This document shows, one piece after another, positions 1 through 11,879 of a stretch of 64,000 nucleotides of DNA. The notes under the pieces were generated by a model. The model did not search any database. It was not told where the DNA came from and saw only the letters and a program-made list of their open reading frames with translations. The translations under genes were made by a program, and so were the position numbers. The stretch lies in the NCBI GenBank assembly GCA_047967505.1, contig CM106541.1; one strand, written 5' to 3'. The DNA is from Dipteris shenzhenensis. Lineage: Eukaryota; Polypodiophyta; Polypodiopsida; Gleicheniales. Each line of letters starts with the position of its first letter. Within the stretch, counting starts at the first letter, position 1.

Positions 1-1060
1 GAGGCAATTCAAGGTTACATCAAGGTGATTTGACAATAAGCGCAATAGTCCAACATCCTGCTTTCCATAACATTAAGTGACCTTTGAGACATGGTATTAA
101 AGTCACTCTTGAGGTCACAAGGGAAATCACAATCCCATTACTAGGGATTAAAGGGGCTAGTAAAGAGGCAGGTACCTGGAAAATGTCAGCATCCCCCCTT
201 TTTTCTCCATGCAAAGACCCAATAAAGAGGCATGAAAAAGGGCAAATATCTTTAGACGGCAAGCTCTTATAAAAAGTCAAGTTAGTCTACTTGTGGCATA
301 GTACTAGCCCACCAATGCCTTTAGTATTGGGCATTAAGTTTTCTACCAAGTTTAAATTTTTCTCATTTTTTGGGGAAAAAGTATATCCTCTCTCTATTGT
401 GATTCATGCAATGCCCTTACATTTTGGAAAAAGATTTTAGATCCATAGGCACAACCCCTTACATTATGAAAAACATAGGGGTTCACAAGACTTGACCCTT
501 TTGCCCTATGGCTTACACTTGCAAATTGAAGTTAAAATCAACTTTTCAAGCTCAGTTCATCCATAACACACATCTCCGTATAACTTAAGTTTCATTTTCC
601 TTAGAGCTCACTTTAACTTCATCTCAACCACTCAACATTACTGATTCATAGCATTACACCAACATGAAGGTCACTTTGCTTGGAGCTCATGTTAACTTTA
701 ACTTTTGCACATATTAAAGTGTTAGGCGCCGGGTTAAGTGTTAGGTGCTTGGTTCGGCAGTTGAACGTGCGTGTGCGTGTGGGTGGGTTGTGTGTTTATT
801 TGATCACTCGCCTGTGCCCACTTGTTATTCTTTATTATCTCTCTCTTGCATTAAAGTTTATCATCAAACTGCATGTAAAACTACGATATGAAAAGATCCC
901 GTACAGGTAAGATGTTGATCTGTTGGTTTTGGAAAGCGTATTCATGTCCAGATAAGCTCAAAGGTTTGACCTCTGTAACATCAAAATTGAAAAGGAAGAC
1001 TATTGTCAAACGGAATATGGCAATTTTTACCCGAAAAGCTCTCATTTTCAAGTCGTTAGT
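1..1060. other. No recognisable gene
   Basis: AT-rich sequence with only short open frames and no recognisable domain on either strand. A short GT-rich tract lies near 765-795. I see no RNA gene or clear transposon end here. Confidence 0.5.
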
Positions 1061-1065
1061 CATGG

Positions 1066-1720
1066 ACATAATCAAGGTAAAAACTTACAAAGCAGATGTA
1101 AAGTCTTACAGAGTGGGCAAAATTGTGAAGAGTGCCAGTTGCCATGAATGTAGTCTCGGGGATCAACATGTGACATAACGGTAGAAACTTACAAAGCGGA
1201 TTTACAATCGGAGCTTTTCGAGAACTGTTGCCATATTCTGTTTTTGCAAGAAGTCTCCGGGCCGTTCACTGAACATAATCAAGGTAGAAACTTACAAAGC
1301 AGATTTTAAAGTCAGAGCTCTTCAAGTTGCTAGCAGTTGGCATTTTCTTTTTTGAAAGAGGTCTCAGGGATTTTAAATCTTATAGAGTGGGCAAATTTGT
1401 GATAGAATCTTACAAGGCTCAAAAGCGTACTGTTGCCTTAAAGTAGTATCAGGGATCAAAATGTGTCCGTTCACTGACTTAATCAAGGTAGAACTTACCA
1501 AGCGGATTTAAAATGAGAGCTTTTATCCTTGCCTTCTTCTGTTTGAAAGAAGCCTCGGGGATCAAAACACTGACATAACCAAGGTAGAAACTTACAAAAC
1601 GGATTTAAAATCAGACCCTTTCGAGTAACATTTGGCATTCTCTGTTTGAAAGAGGTCTCAGGGATCAAAATGTGTCCATTCACTGACATAATCAAGGTAG
1701 AAACTTACAAAGCTGATTAA
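1066..1720. repeat. Degenerate ~100-bp tandem repeat, six phrases
   Basis: A phrase close to CATAATCAAGGTAGAAACTT followed by ACAAAGC-GATTTAAA recurs near 1066, 1172, 1274, 1476, 1573 and 1686. The spacings are about 106, 102, 202, 97 and 113 bp, so the basic unit is about 100 bp with one unit lacking the phrase. Other shared words are GAAAGAGGTCTCAGGGATCAA and GAGTGGGCAAAATTGTGA. No reading frame is preserved between copies, so this is a noncoding minisatellite-like array. It lies downstream of the 3' end of the minus-strand gene at 2833-5392. Confidence 0.75.
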
Positions 1721-1729
1721 AAATTTGAG

Positions 1730-2832
1730 AGTGGGGAAAATTGTGATAGAATCTTACAAAGGCTCAAAAGAGTTGATCATTTGTCCAAATATCTGTGCAG
1801 CAATGTAATCAACAAGATGCTGTCAGCATCATTGTACGCCCATTACGTCAAAACTGCAAAGCTCGTATTATCTAGTTGCCCCCCCGCCCCCCCAAAAAAA
1901 AAGGGAGAGGAAATATCATTAGGTACAGACCTTTGAATATCTGGTTCATTCTGCACATCAAGATCTCACGTCATTCGTTATAATTCTCGCTTAACCTATT
2001 GAGTTCTCCTCATTTTCTGCACACAAGCAGGAGTCCCACCACATTTCACAATGAAGGCCTACTGTAATTGAGACAAATCGCAGATGCTTTACTTGACTTT
2101 CAACTTCACTTGTGCCACAATAAACCGGACATGCATGCATGGATCTTACTTAGTTTATAGCAATTCCATGGTCCGAGCCAATTTTTTGGCACTGCGCACA
2201 TTCTTGAGAAAAGGGAACTTCTCGTCATCATTTCGCGGTTTCAGTAGGATGTCATGGTTTGCTAAGAGGTGCTTAATTGATTTTATCGATGACAGGTCCA
2301 GAATTCCCTCCATACATTTTCCATGAGGACTTCTGGAGAAAGAAAACCAAGATGATAGAAATTTGAGTATATTTTTTATGCTTGCAGTGTCATTGGATAA
2401 AACAGTTTGATGCGTGGTATCCTGACCTTTCAAATCCACATCTCCTCTTCATGCTGCTGCTGAATTCCTGCCAACCTTGATTGTTAGTATTCGAAGATCA
2501 ATTTAAAAGCAGTACGTGTCCTTTAAGCTCTCCCTATCTCTTAAAATACACTTGTCACCACTCTTCCCATGATGCTAAGCATCATTCTTTAAGGTTTGTC
2601 TTTCCAAAACAGCAAACTTTTTATTTTGCACATCTTTGTAAGCTCCTACCCTCCCTATTATTGTCAGCATCTTTTCTTTACAATATTTCCTATGCCTTCC
2701 TTTCCCCTGCCCCATTCATGCAAGTACATTCATTTCTTGTTCTTTTATGTATAGAGTCCAGCTCATTTGCAGCAGAGTCTAGTAATGCTTTGTAGATATT
2801 AGCGTCATGTGTATTTCCCATTACCAAAAGGA
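1730..2832. other. Intergenic DNA, downstream of the unknown gene
   Basis: No supported coding sequence. There is a C/A homopolymer stretch near 1880-1905. The segment next to 2833 is the likely 3' UTR and downstream region of the minus-strand gene; I could not place its polyadenylation site. Confidence 0.4.
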
Positions 2833-5392
2833 CTAAAACTCGTATTTCGACTCCCTAGAGCAACGGCCACCAAGCATGCAAGCTAATACAATTGCAAGCT
2901 CAAGTAGTGATGAGAGGTTCAATGTGATTATGCTGTGAAGGAGAAACACCACTTTTGCAGCTGCTGATGTGCATGTTACCTTGTCTGCTTGTGCTTGCAC
3001 ATGCCCTTGTAAGGTACTTTGCTCTCCCAAGTCAGGGTCGATGGATCTGCTGCCAGTGGATTGTCCACGATGCATTGTCAAAGCAACCTCTGGCCCCAAA
3101 ATGGTGTTGGAAAACACACCAGGGACAGAGTTGGACTTCTCATCCAGCCAGCTAAGTGATGGGATATTTGCATTTGAGGTGAAAAAAGCATCCTGAGCAG
3201 TAGGAGAGTTCATTTGGCTTCTTTCTTGTTGCTCCTCGTGCAAATCCAATGGGGAGTCAAAACTATGTGGAGAGTTACTAAGACAAGGTTTCTGAGGCAC
3301 TGTTGTAACACCAGGCGGGCAAATCTCTTGGCCATATGAATTCCTGTCCTTACAAGCCAAAGGTTCTTCACCAGCAGTATAAAAACTGGGCATCCCTGCA
3401 ACAGAACACGAATTGATAATTGCATCTTCCTGCCAATGTCTACATGGAGCCAGCTCTGGATGCTTGCATAGCAGGTTAGTGTCCATGGAGGGTGATGCCT
3501 GCACAGCTTGATTATGGGCATCTAAGCCCCTCGTCTCATGCACTGTATTCCAAGATGACAAACTGGCATCTGCTTTTTGAATCCTAGAACCATTATGAGC
3601 AAGATTAGATATAGCAAAATGGCCATTCCCATGAGAATCTGTATGGCATGAATTCTGACATTCATCCGTTGTGTCTAGAGGTGACACCAATTGAGAAGTT
3701 CTTTCCCACAGCCAGTCCATAGGATAAGCAGAGCTAAGATCTACAAAGAGGTTGATTCCATTTTCATTCTCCACAAAGAACTCAAACGATTGTTTCAAAG
3801 AAAACGTCTCTGCTTCCAATGAGGATGATTGAAGGGAATCATCGTTCCTTCTAGAATTTCCAGCCAGTAAATCCTGATCACACAAGGCATTTTCTCCCTG
3901 TAACTTAAACAAGGACCGTTCAGAGGATGGAGGCAAACCTTGAGGTACACTGAATTCAAATACACTATGCTTAGGCATGCTCTTGCTTCTTCCTAGGTGA
4001 TTTTGATGACGCTTACCTGCCTGCATTCACAGAAGTAGATCTGAACATAAGAAACACAAGACTGCTCCTGCCTTCCATCTCAATTACAAGCACACCACTT
4101 ACTTCACCTTGTGAGAAGACCCAAAAATCTATCAATTCCGTTTTTTCTTATCAGGCGACCTTTTAATTTCGGCCGTGCAAATCTGAGCATTTACAAGAAG
4201 CTTCATTTACCTGGCCAGCAGCAGAATGACCACTAGCAGGAGTCATATGTGACAAGGCCTTGTTCCTGTTTTCCTTTCTATGTTCACCGCTGCGATTGTG
4301 CCGTTTTGCCTTTTCTAGTTTTCCTGCCTTGGTATGCGTTGTTTTGTTCCTAGGTCGGCAAAAATATATTGAACCGTCCTGAAGAACTCCTGGGCGAATT
4401 CTTCTCCGTGCTGCTGCATTTCTCTCCCCTGGTATGATACGTTTCTCACCGAGGGAATCGTCTTCTTTGTTATCTTTTGTCCACATTGCCCCCGCTTCAT
4501 CTAGTCCTGAGGTCCGCTTTGACAAAATGTTTTCCTTCACTTTGCTCTGAACCTGTATTCCTTCAGGCATTAGCCGTAGCAATGCAAATTTGTAGTGTTT
4601 CAATGCAGGAGTCAGAATTGACAAGTACCTACACATTTTGTACACATAAAAGGAGACTTGCCTGACAAGCAATGTCCCTGCAAGCGGGGAAAACCATATG
4701 GAGAGCTTCTTCATAAGTTCTCCTGGAACCTTCTCTGGGCTTGTCTACTCTCAGATCTTCTCCGTTCGCTCCTTTCCCTCTGCGTTCGGGAAAATGCAGA
4801 TTTCCGACCTTTCCACCTGTCGAAACTGCATTATCCAAGCTACTCTCGGCGAAGCTGGCTTGTAAATGTCGTTTGGCCCTCTGTCCATGGCCTGAGGCTT
4901 TCGATTGATTCTCCGACTTATCAATAGTGCACTGCGTTGACGTCGTGTCTATTTCCCATGGGATCTGCGTGCACAATCGTTTTTTCTTAGCCTGCGCAAT
5001 AACCTGCATTAAGGCTGTGTGTAAAGGGACTCGCGATTGCAACTTTCTATGAAATGCTTGTTGATGCACAATTGCCAGTTTATACGCAATCGATGGAGAG
5101 AGTTTTCTCACTTGCCTGTAGAGCAAGGACGATGCTGACAGGTACGCCACTAGAAATTCCAGCTACTCTGCCCTCGACTTCTGTCCGCTTCGGAACAGTC
5201 GGCTGCTTCCCTATGGTCCGTTTTGACTTATGTTTTCGAAGTTTTGTGGCTTGTTGGTCATCTACATCAGCGTTTGCAAAATCTAGAGTGAAAAGCCTTC
5301 AAAGCGTGTCATGAAATATAGCCGAAGTAAAATTCAGGTTCCATCTTACCAATTTGTCCATCGCCGTGCAATGCCCGCTTCTTTGAAGTCAT
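2833..5392 (-). CDS. Five-exon host gene of unknown function (~689 aa)
   Basis: I do not recognise the family. Exons on the minus strand, by splice-site reading: 5392-5350, 5282-5116, 4991-4662, 4552-4211 and 4020-2833; the phases join without a stop to give about 689 residues. Exon 1 starts MTSKKRALHGDGQI. Intron 1 is GT-AG and only 67 bp. Introns 2 and 3 have the donor CAG|GCAAGT, a strong GC-AG type; intron 4 is GT-AG (donor CAG|GTAAATG). Reading through introns 2 and 3 hits stops, so splicing is required. An alternative acceptor at 5003 adds four residues. The first half is rich in Lys and Arg with nuclear-import-like clusters (KLRKHKSKR, QAKKKR, RRRIRP). Exon 5 holds the segment SFEFFVENENGINLFVDLSS and a long Ser/Gln/Asp-rich, probably disordered tail; near the C-terminus a hydrophobic stretch follows SAAAKVVFLL. 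There is no signal peptide. An intact multi-exon frame among degraded repeats suggests a live gene, possibly nuclear. Confidence 0.72.
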
Positions 5393-5406
5393 CGTGCCGA
5401 CAGCAT
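5389..5406 (-). promoter_or_regulatory. Five-codon upstream ORF overlapping the start codon
   Basis: Just upstream of the unknown gene's ATG (5392-5390) a small frame reads Met-Leu-Ser-Ala-Arg-stop. Its TGA shares ATGA with the main start codon. If the mRNA begins further upstream, ribosomes ending on the uORF would have to restart at the overlapping ATG, a layout known to lower or condition translation. Main-frame codons upstream reach a TAA without another ATG, which supports the chosen start. Functional use is inference. Confidence 0.45.
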
Positions 5407-6420
5407 CCTTGTGCAAAATGGCAAGCTCAGTGGATGCGTTGCAGTGAAAATGAACTTAATCGGTGTGCTTTTGATTGCCACTTGGTTCTTAGAACGGCCA
5501 CGGAAGCAGTCTAGCCAACCAGAGGTCTGTCGGCTATAACAAGAAAGGAGAGTTGATAGGGGACTCGCTATGGCATGAGCGAAATTACACGAGCAATGGG
5601 GGAATGAGGAAGGCAGGAAGGGGGCTAAAATGTGAGGAGGAAGCGGTGGCAAGGTATGGGGGAGGGGTGAAGGGGAGGGAGGAGGAAAGGAGATGCGAAA
5701 GGTGAAGACAAGAGAGGGAAGAGAAATGGGTGAGGAGTGGAGAAGAGGAGGGCATGGCGATGATGATGAAGAAGAAGAAGAAAGGCAAGCTTGCTAGCAA
5801 ACCAGGTAAGAAGAAGGAGAAGAAGAAGAAGAAGAAGATTGAGCTTGTATATTTTTTGCCTTCGAAAATTCCGACCGTTGTTCCCCCCCTCCCTATCCCT
5901 TCACATTTTATTTGCCCACAAATTCAAGGTATTAGTTGTGGAGGTGGAAGCTCTAAGGGAAAATCCCCCGGGAGGCTGGAAGCGATCGGTGGTAGCCGGG
6001 AGCTTTCGAGCCGACTAGGGGATTTTACTGGGCGTCAAGACGTCGGGGGAGAACGTGGCATGTCCTTCCTTGCAGGGTGATGGTGACTTGGGCGGATCTT
6101 CCACCGGTGGACAGTGACATCTGCAGGTCAATTCTATCGGTGACCACCGACCTCGGGACCTTGACGTCTCATTGAATGGCGTGAGGGGTGAAAAAGGCAC
6201 TTTGCTTGGTAGAAAAGAACACCTCCTAGCCTCTCGGAGATCTGAATATTTCAGGGGGCCGACTCTACCTCCAGATTTCTTAGAAGCTCTTTCTCTTTTC
6301 ACCTCTGTCGTCGTCTCGTAGCCTCTCCATCTCGCTTTCCCTCTCCATCTCGCTCTCCCTCCACATCTCGCCGCCTCTCTCCCTCCACGTCAAGGTTGGC
6401 ACGGTCGGCGGACAGAAGGA
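5393..6420 (-). promoter_or_regulatory. Probable 5' UTR/promoter region, pyrimidine-rich on the gene strand
   Basis: The DNA upstream of the minus-strand gene is strongly strand-biased: long purine runs on the plus strand (5580-5830), hence CT-rich on the gene strand. CT-rich initiator and 5' UTR tracts are common in plant housekeeping genes. Further out (6300-6400) there are repeated CCATCTCGCTCTCCCTC phrases. I found no TATA box that I would defend. Confidence 0.35.
5733..5852. repeat. GAA/GAT triplet microsatellite
   Basis: Two purine triplet tracts: GATGATGATGAAGAAGAAG around 5758-5782 and GAAGGAGAAGAAGAAGAAG around 5811-5838, separated by a short unique segment. Long Lys or Arg runs in open frames across it are by-products of the repeat, not proteins. 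Confidence 0.8.
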
Positions 6421-6847
6421 AACCCCAACCGTCCAATCATTGACTCTTGTTTTTTGAAACTTTGCATCCGTGATCCTACAGGTCTACATCAGCCGCCATG
6501 TCTCTTTCGATGACAGAAAATGTACCTGTGATAGAGCATTGTGTCTGTGTTGGATTTTTTTGAAAGAGAATGTCAGGGTCTTTTTGGCTCCTTTGTGGAG
6601 ACTGTAATTTGATCGTTCGCAAAGGTGGATGACAAGTCACACATTAAGAAATCCTTGTTGGTGGAGACTGTAATTTGATAGAAAAGGTGGATGATAGATC
6701 ACACACTGGTGGAGATAGTAAAATATGACAAAAAAGTGGGTGATGTGTTGCACATTAAGAAGTCCATGTCCTTATTTGAGCATGAGGCTTGGGAGGATCT
6801 TTGCGTAGTGGGGGATTTAGTGGACAGAGTGGAGTTACATCCAATTT

Positions 6848-6985
6848 TTTCCTCTTAGTTTCGTTAAGAAGCGAAACTTTTATATTGGACTCAAAAGTTT
6901 GTATGCCCTAATAAAAATAAAGGTTTGAAACATTCGCCAAGATTTGAAACTTTTATGGGAAAAGTTTTAAAGTTTCGCTAGAGAT
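6848..6985 (+). repeat. Dispersed repeat copy 1 (inverted partner at 34068-34205)
   Basis: This ~140-bp segment, with AAACTTTTATATTGG, GTTTGTATGCCCT and GGTTTGAAACATTCGCCA, reappears on the opposite strand at 34068-34205 with many substitutions but the same word order. No coding frame is shared. It is most likely an old noncoding repeat or MITE-like sequence; I could not identify terminal repeats. Confidence 0.65.
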
Positions 6986-7747
6986 CTTAGGACATCTTTT
7001 TCAAGTTTGACCCTAAGCATTTGAAGAACAAGGAATTTTGTTATATGATTTTGAAGGTGTGGTTGAATGGTTGGTTTGGTATCGAAGAACCCTGTATGAG
7101 ATGGGATGTTGCAAAAAGAGGGGTGGCGATGTTTGCAAGAAAGTGGCACTGACAATACAACTCTTAGAGGTTAGAACAAGCATATCTAATGATCAAAACT
7201 AGGGAAGTACTTATGAGACTTTGAAGTTTTCCAGGAGGGTCCAATCTTAGCAATGGTGGCAGTGGAAATTGGAGATGCATTGACCGATTGGAAGGGAGAG
7301 AATGTGAGACTGAAGAGTAGGAAGCTTTGGTTGGTCGCCCTTCCCATGTGTTTTTTGAGGTGGTGAAGCATAAACAGTCGAGGGAGCTAATAGATAGGGT
7401 AATGGTAAGGATGGCAACATGGTGGCATGGTTCTAACACATAGCTAATGTGTTCAAACAAGAGTTAGGGGAAGTTGTTGGAGATTATGGTGTCTAATGAT
7501 GCATAGAAAGCTAGTGCTTAGGATATACTAGACTCTATGCGATGGAGAGTTTCAAATGGGCATTGTGTGGGCTTGGCTTGCGAACGAGCTATGGGAAGCA
7601 CTAAATACTAGGGAGAAGAGGAAATCAATGGGGCCAAAAGGTTTTACAAGTGGATTCTTTATTCCCTTTTAGAAGCTATTTAAAATGGAGTTGGTGGAGA
7701 TGGCTAATATGGTGGCCAACAAAGGAAGTTTAAATAGTTGCATCTAG

Positions 7748-7890
7748 TTAGATGTGGAAAAAATATTAAGGAGGTTCTTTTGGGCCAAGGAAGGAGGTGG
7801 AAAGAATACTAAGGAGGTTTTTTTGGCCCAAGGAAGGAGGTAAATAGAAATTACACTACATTGTATAGGAGATAAATAAAAATTACACTA
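7748..7890. repeat. Two adjacent local tandem duplications
   Basis: A ~43-bp unit (GTGGAAA-AATA-TAAGGAGG through GGCCAAGGAAGGAG) occurs twice in tandem at about 7751-7838. Directly after it a ~32-bp unit (AAATTACACTA-ATT with flanks) also occurs twice. Two neighbouring duplications of different length suggest replication slippage at one fragile site. Confidence 0.65.
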
Positions 7891-9657
7891 TATTTCATAG
7901 GAGGTGTTGAAAGCACCCAAACTTCAAGGAGGTCTTTGGTTGCCTGATGTAAGATTATGAAATGCGGATTTACTAGGTAAATGGCTCCCAAAATTATTTG
8001 AATGTGCGACCCTGTGGGTGGGATGCACTAAGTGGTCCATGGAACAAGGAAAATGTTCTCAAGTCGGGGCATAGAATCACTTGAATTGATATGATAGAAT
8101 ACATTCATCTTTAGCTTTGAAATTTTCCATCTTGTAGCTCATTGTAGGTTTGGTTGTGGCCCGAAAGGGCATGGGTGAGTTGGTTGCATGGAAAGGTCAT
8201 TGTTACCTTAGAGATGATGCCAGTTTGTTTGAGAATTTATGGTGCAATAGGCTAGTTAGAAAGATGGCAAGTCACTACCCATTTTGTATCTCCCAAGACG
8301 GGCGGTCCTACATAGAAGAGTGCTACTAAACTGCGAGTTTTTTAATAGAGTTTACGAGTTTTTTTCATGTATGCCCTCATGCATATGCTAAAAGTAAAAC
8401 TAAGATTTGGCATTTTAACTGCATTTGTGAAATATAACCACGTAAATTTCCACAAAACTATATTAAATTGCAATAAGGCTATGTAACCAACACACCATGT
8501 ATAGCCATACATGCACCACCAAATGTTTGACACCTTTAAATGGAAACCCTCCACATACCATAATCTTCAAATGAAAATCCTTCAAAGTCATGAACTTTTT
8601 AAAGAGTGTTCGTGTAGCCAACAAGGCCATAACATTTAGTATGAGCACATTAGACTAAGTGCACATTGAATGAGCAGTTTTTGTGGACCTAATGTATTTT
8701 TGCACTTTTAAATAAGCAGCATTTCCTACAAAAGACTACCACAATTCACTCAAGGGAAATAACATTATTGGCAATATATTTGAGCTTATGTAGAGACATC
8801 ACAAATATCATATTCACATATTGGTAATTAAAATCCCCAACAATTTGGTGCCAAGATGTTGTTTGTGGTAACAAAATACACCATTAAGAGCTTTTTTAGT
8901 TCTACACTTATACATAATAGAACCAAAAATCCAAAAAAAAACACTTGTGGTGTATATTAGAGTGTCTTTTCTTCTAGTGCCATGTTATCCACAAAAATAC
9001 AAGTAGACAATTTGAGTTTTTTCGTAAGAGGGTTTTCATCCTCCTGACATGGCCACAATCTGCAATCTTTTGCACATAGGATGGCACAAACGTTCAGAAG
9101 GGCTATGTCAATGGCAAGCAAATTCCTTATTACAATTGCTTTTAAAATGATATAAAACACACTAGAAGGCTAAATCAAAGGTACCGCACTAGTCATCCTC
9201 TGGATCCTCTAATTCCATTAATATTCTTGGAATGACTAAAGCCCTCGCGAACAGGTGTTATTAAGTTTCTTGGAAAATCATTATTGTGGGCAAGGTGTAG
9301 CTCTTTTTCACATTCAGGTCATTCGCCTACCTCGTAATCAATCCACCAAGAATTTTCAATCTCCCATTTTGATAGACCACTTGGTATATTAAGATTTCTT
9401 GGAATTGACAAGCATCCATGTCAATATGCAAAGTATTTGAAGTTTTTGACAAATAATCAAATCGTTCTATGCCAGGCTTGCATAACATCTTGAAGTTTGG
9501 GTACTAATTCATTGTCCAACATCATAGACACATACTTACACTTCACATAAATTTATAAGAATATTTAAACGTTTAAAAATGATAATACTTTCAACTTTCA
9601 AGTGAGAAGGAAAACAACCATTACCTTTAAACCACTCGCATGACACTCTTGACTATC

Positions 9658-11545
9658 TCATATTGTTTTCCTCCTATTTTTGGGTTGGATTGCATTTTCT
9701 TTCAAATGCCTAGAAAATCTTGTGTCGATTTGTTTCATGAAAAGGTCCAAGTACTTATGCAAAGACATATCTTCATGTGTGGATAAGAAAGGGTATATCT
9801 GGGCCAAGGTTTGCAATAAGTTCTCTACCTCTCTCTCCAAATCAAATAGCCACATTTCCTTTGCTATCCATGATATAAAACCCTTGTCAGAAATAAGAAT
9901 TCCAAATGAGCTTCGAACTGTGATATAAAACCCTTGTTAGCAATAAGAATCCCAAATGAGCTTTGAACTGTAGCTCCTCCACTCAACTTAATCAAAAATT
10001 GCATTCTCATCTCATTTGGTATCTGTGCATTTTCAATTTCTCAACACCAATCTTAACACCTCGTCCCTCCAAGTCAATGGTAGCCACCAATTTAAACAAC
10101 TCATCTCCCAATTTGGGATTGACAATATCCAACCATTTATTCATTTTGTTCTCCCATATTCTTCTAACAAGGGACTCAAGATCTGTAGGCTTTTCCTTCA
10201 ATGCAAGCATGAGGCAAGCTTTAACAAAAATGATACAAGAAAACTAAATAAAAAGGTTTGACAATTTATAATTTTAGAAAACATTCCAAAACATTAACCA
10301 ACCATGTTCTTTGATGCTTTTGCTGTGCCAACCTTAGCCCTCTCTATCTCAATCTCATGCTCAATTGTAGACTTTTCAATGCAAAGCAAATGTAAAGCAA
10401 CACGATAATTTACAATTCAGTATATGTGTATCAATTCAAAATTTTAGCAATCATAAAAGCAACTAATAAATTACATAAGTACCTGAAATATCATCTTAGC
10501 CAAAAGAAACCTTATAAGAGGATACCATGCTTCCTCTCCACCGTGTCTCTTCTCTTTGTCCTTTTCCCTTAGCTCATGCACAACTTCTATGCCATGACGC
10601 AAAGGTTTACTTGTGAAATTTTTCATGTCACATTCACAAAGTTTTCTCAAACAAAAGATTATATCTTTGAAGGTAATTTTCACCACACCAACATCATTCA
10701 ACCTTTCACAACATTAAAAAAACATAAAAATATGTTCTCACAAAATATGACATTAAAATGCATTCACTAAAACAAAAAAATTTAAGTTTGAATACTCTTT
10801 ATGAATTATCACAAAGGCCATGGAGAAATTACATACTCATTTATTCAATTGAGTGCTCCAATTAGGCAAACCTCATTGTTTTTGTTTGGGGCAATGAAGG
10901 AATCCCGAACTAATGCATACATCCGCTTGTCAAAAGAAAAAATTTCATCTATCTCCTTTGTCCATCCTGCTAGTCTATCATTACCATCCCAGCAAATAAA
11001 CATCTTACCACTAAGGTAACTCCACTCATCATTGCGTTGGACCTCTCTTTCAAATTCATCATTTACCTCTTTCCATATTGGATCCCATTTGGCCTTGTCA
11101 TCTTCTGTAATTGAAATATGAGCCCCATCCATTTTTTGCATAGCCAAAATACAACCACCTTTCTCTTCAATACAGCCATCCTTTCCCCATCTGCTTTGAT
11201 TGTTTACCCATAGTTCTTATTTTTTAAATTTAATTTAATATGACACATGAAGAATCTCTTGTGAAAACTCAATTGGCACAATGAGTTCTTCATCATCTTT
11301 CTCTTGTTCCTCAATTTGATTCAATTTCTCGCCTTCACCTTAGTTTTCGAAGATGTTTCTTTAGATTGATCACCAACTTCCATATCCTCACTTGATTCAC
11401 AATCATCACGACTTATCTCATTCATCATCTCTTTTTTAGTCATTTTCACACCTATGTTAGTTGATGTTTTTCTAGAACATTGCTTATAGTTTAACCCACA
11501 CAGCTCAACTGATGTGTTTTTTGCATTGGATCTTGTCAATACCAT
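9658..11545 (-). pseudogene. Decayed spliced gene of an uncharacterised plant family
   Basis: Coding blocks on the minus strand sit in order: 11545-11321 (starts MVLTRSNAKNTS; Lys/Ser/Glu-rich), ~11170-10837, 10702-10483, 10243-10007 and 9855-9658. Block 2 contains SYLSGKMFICWDGNDRLAGW; block 3 has KEKRHGGEEAWYPLIRFL. Two introns are readable: 10836-10703 (donor GTATGT, acceptor AAAG) and 10482-10244 (donor CAG|GTACTT, acceptor TTTAG), and both keep the frame. A TGA interrupts block 2 just after IGALN, and more stops follow block 4. The GKMF-WDGN-R and WYPL-R patterns resemble, from memory only, unnamed multi-copy genes in mosses and other non-flowering plants. Function unknown. Intact introns indicate decay in place rather than a retrocopy. 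Confidence 0.55.
9871..9970. repeat. 50-bp tandem duplication
   Basis: A 50-bp unit beginning TGATATAAAACCCTTGT and ending GAGCTTCGAACTG or GAGCTTTGAACTG occurs twice side by side with about four differences. It lies between two coding blocks of the decayed minus-strand gene, so it may be in its former intron or a damaged exon. Confidence 0.85.
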
Positions 11546-11879
11546 TATCTCATGAATGTAAAAGAGATAACAATTAGTATTCTCACTATAATTAAAAATT
11601 ATGATGTACAGTGCATTATGATGAAAATATTAAAATACTTAAAAATGTATCACCATTGGTAAAAGAATACACAAGCATGTAGCTGCTCTTAACAAGGATA
11701 AATAGATTAGCTTGATATATGCAAGAAAAAAATTGCTAGAACATTGACCATATTGCAGAAAGATAATAGAAAATCTAATAGCAAATAAGAGATGGATCCA
11801 AGCGTTGTTTCTAAGAGCTAGGACTACCACCAGTTTTCAATTGAGATCCAGGTTTTTAGTTAATAGTCTGTCACTTATA

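Larger units (their letters stand above)
6421..8950. other. No intact gene; decayed repetitive DNA
   Basis: Only short frames, none recognisable. The segment carries one copy of a dispersed repeat (6848-6985) and a cluster of local tandem duplications (7748-7890), listed separately. The plus strand around 7500-7700 looks like degraded coding sequence, but I could not assign it to a family. Confidence 0.4.

Noticed and set aside
5730-6080. Lys-rich plus-strand frame as a small basic protein gene
   Set aside because: Its content derives from GAA triplets in the presumed promoter/5' UTR of the opposite-strand gene, with no conserved motif.
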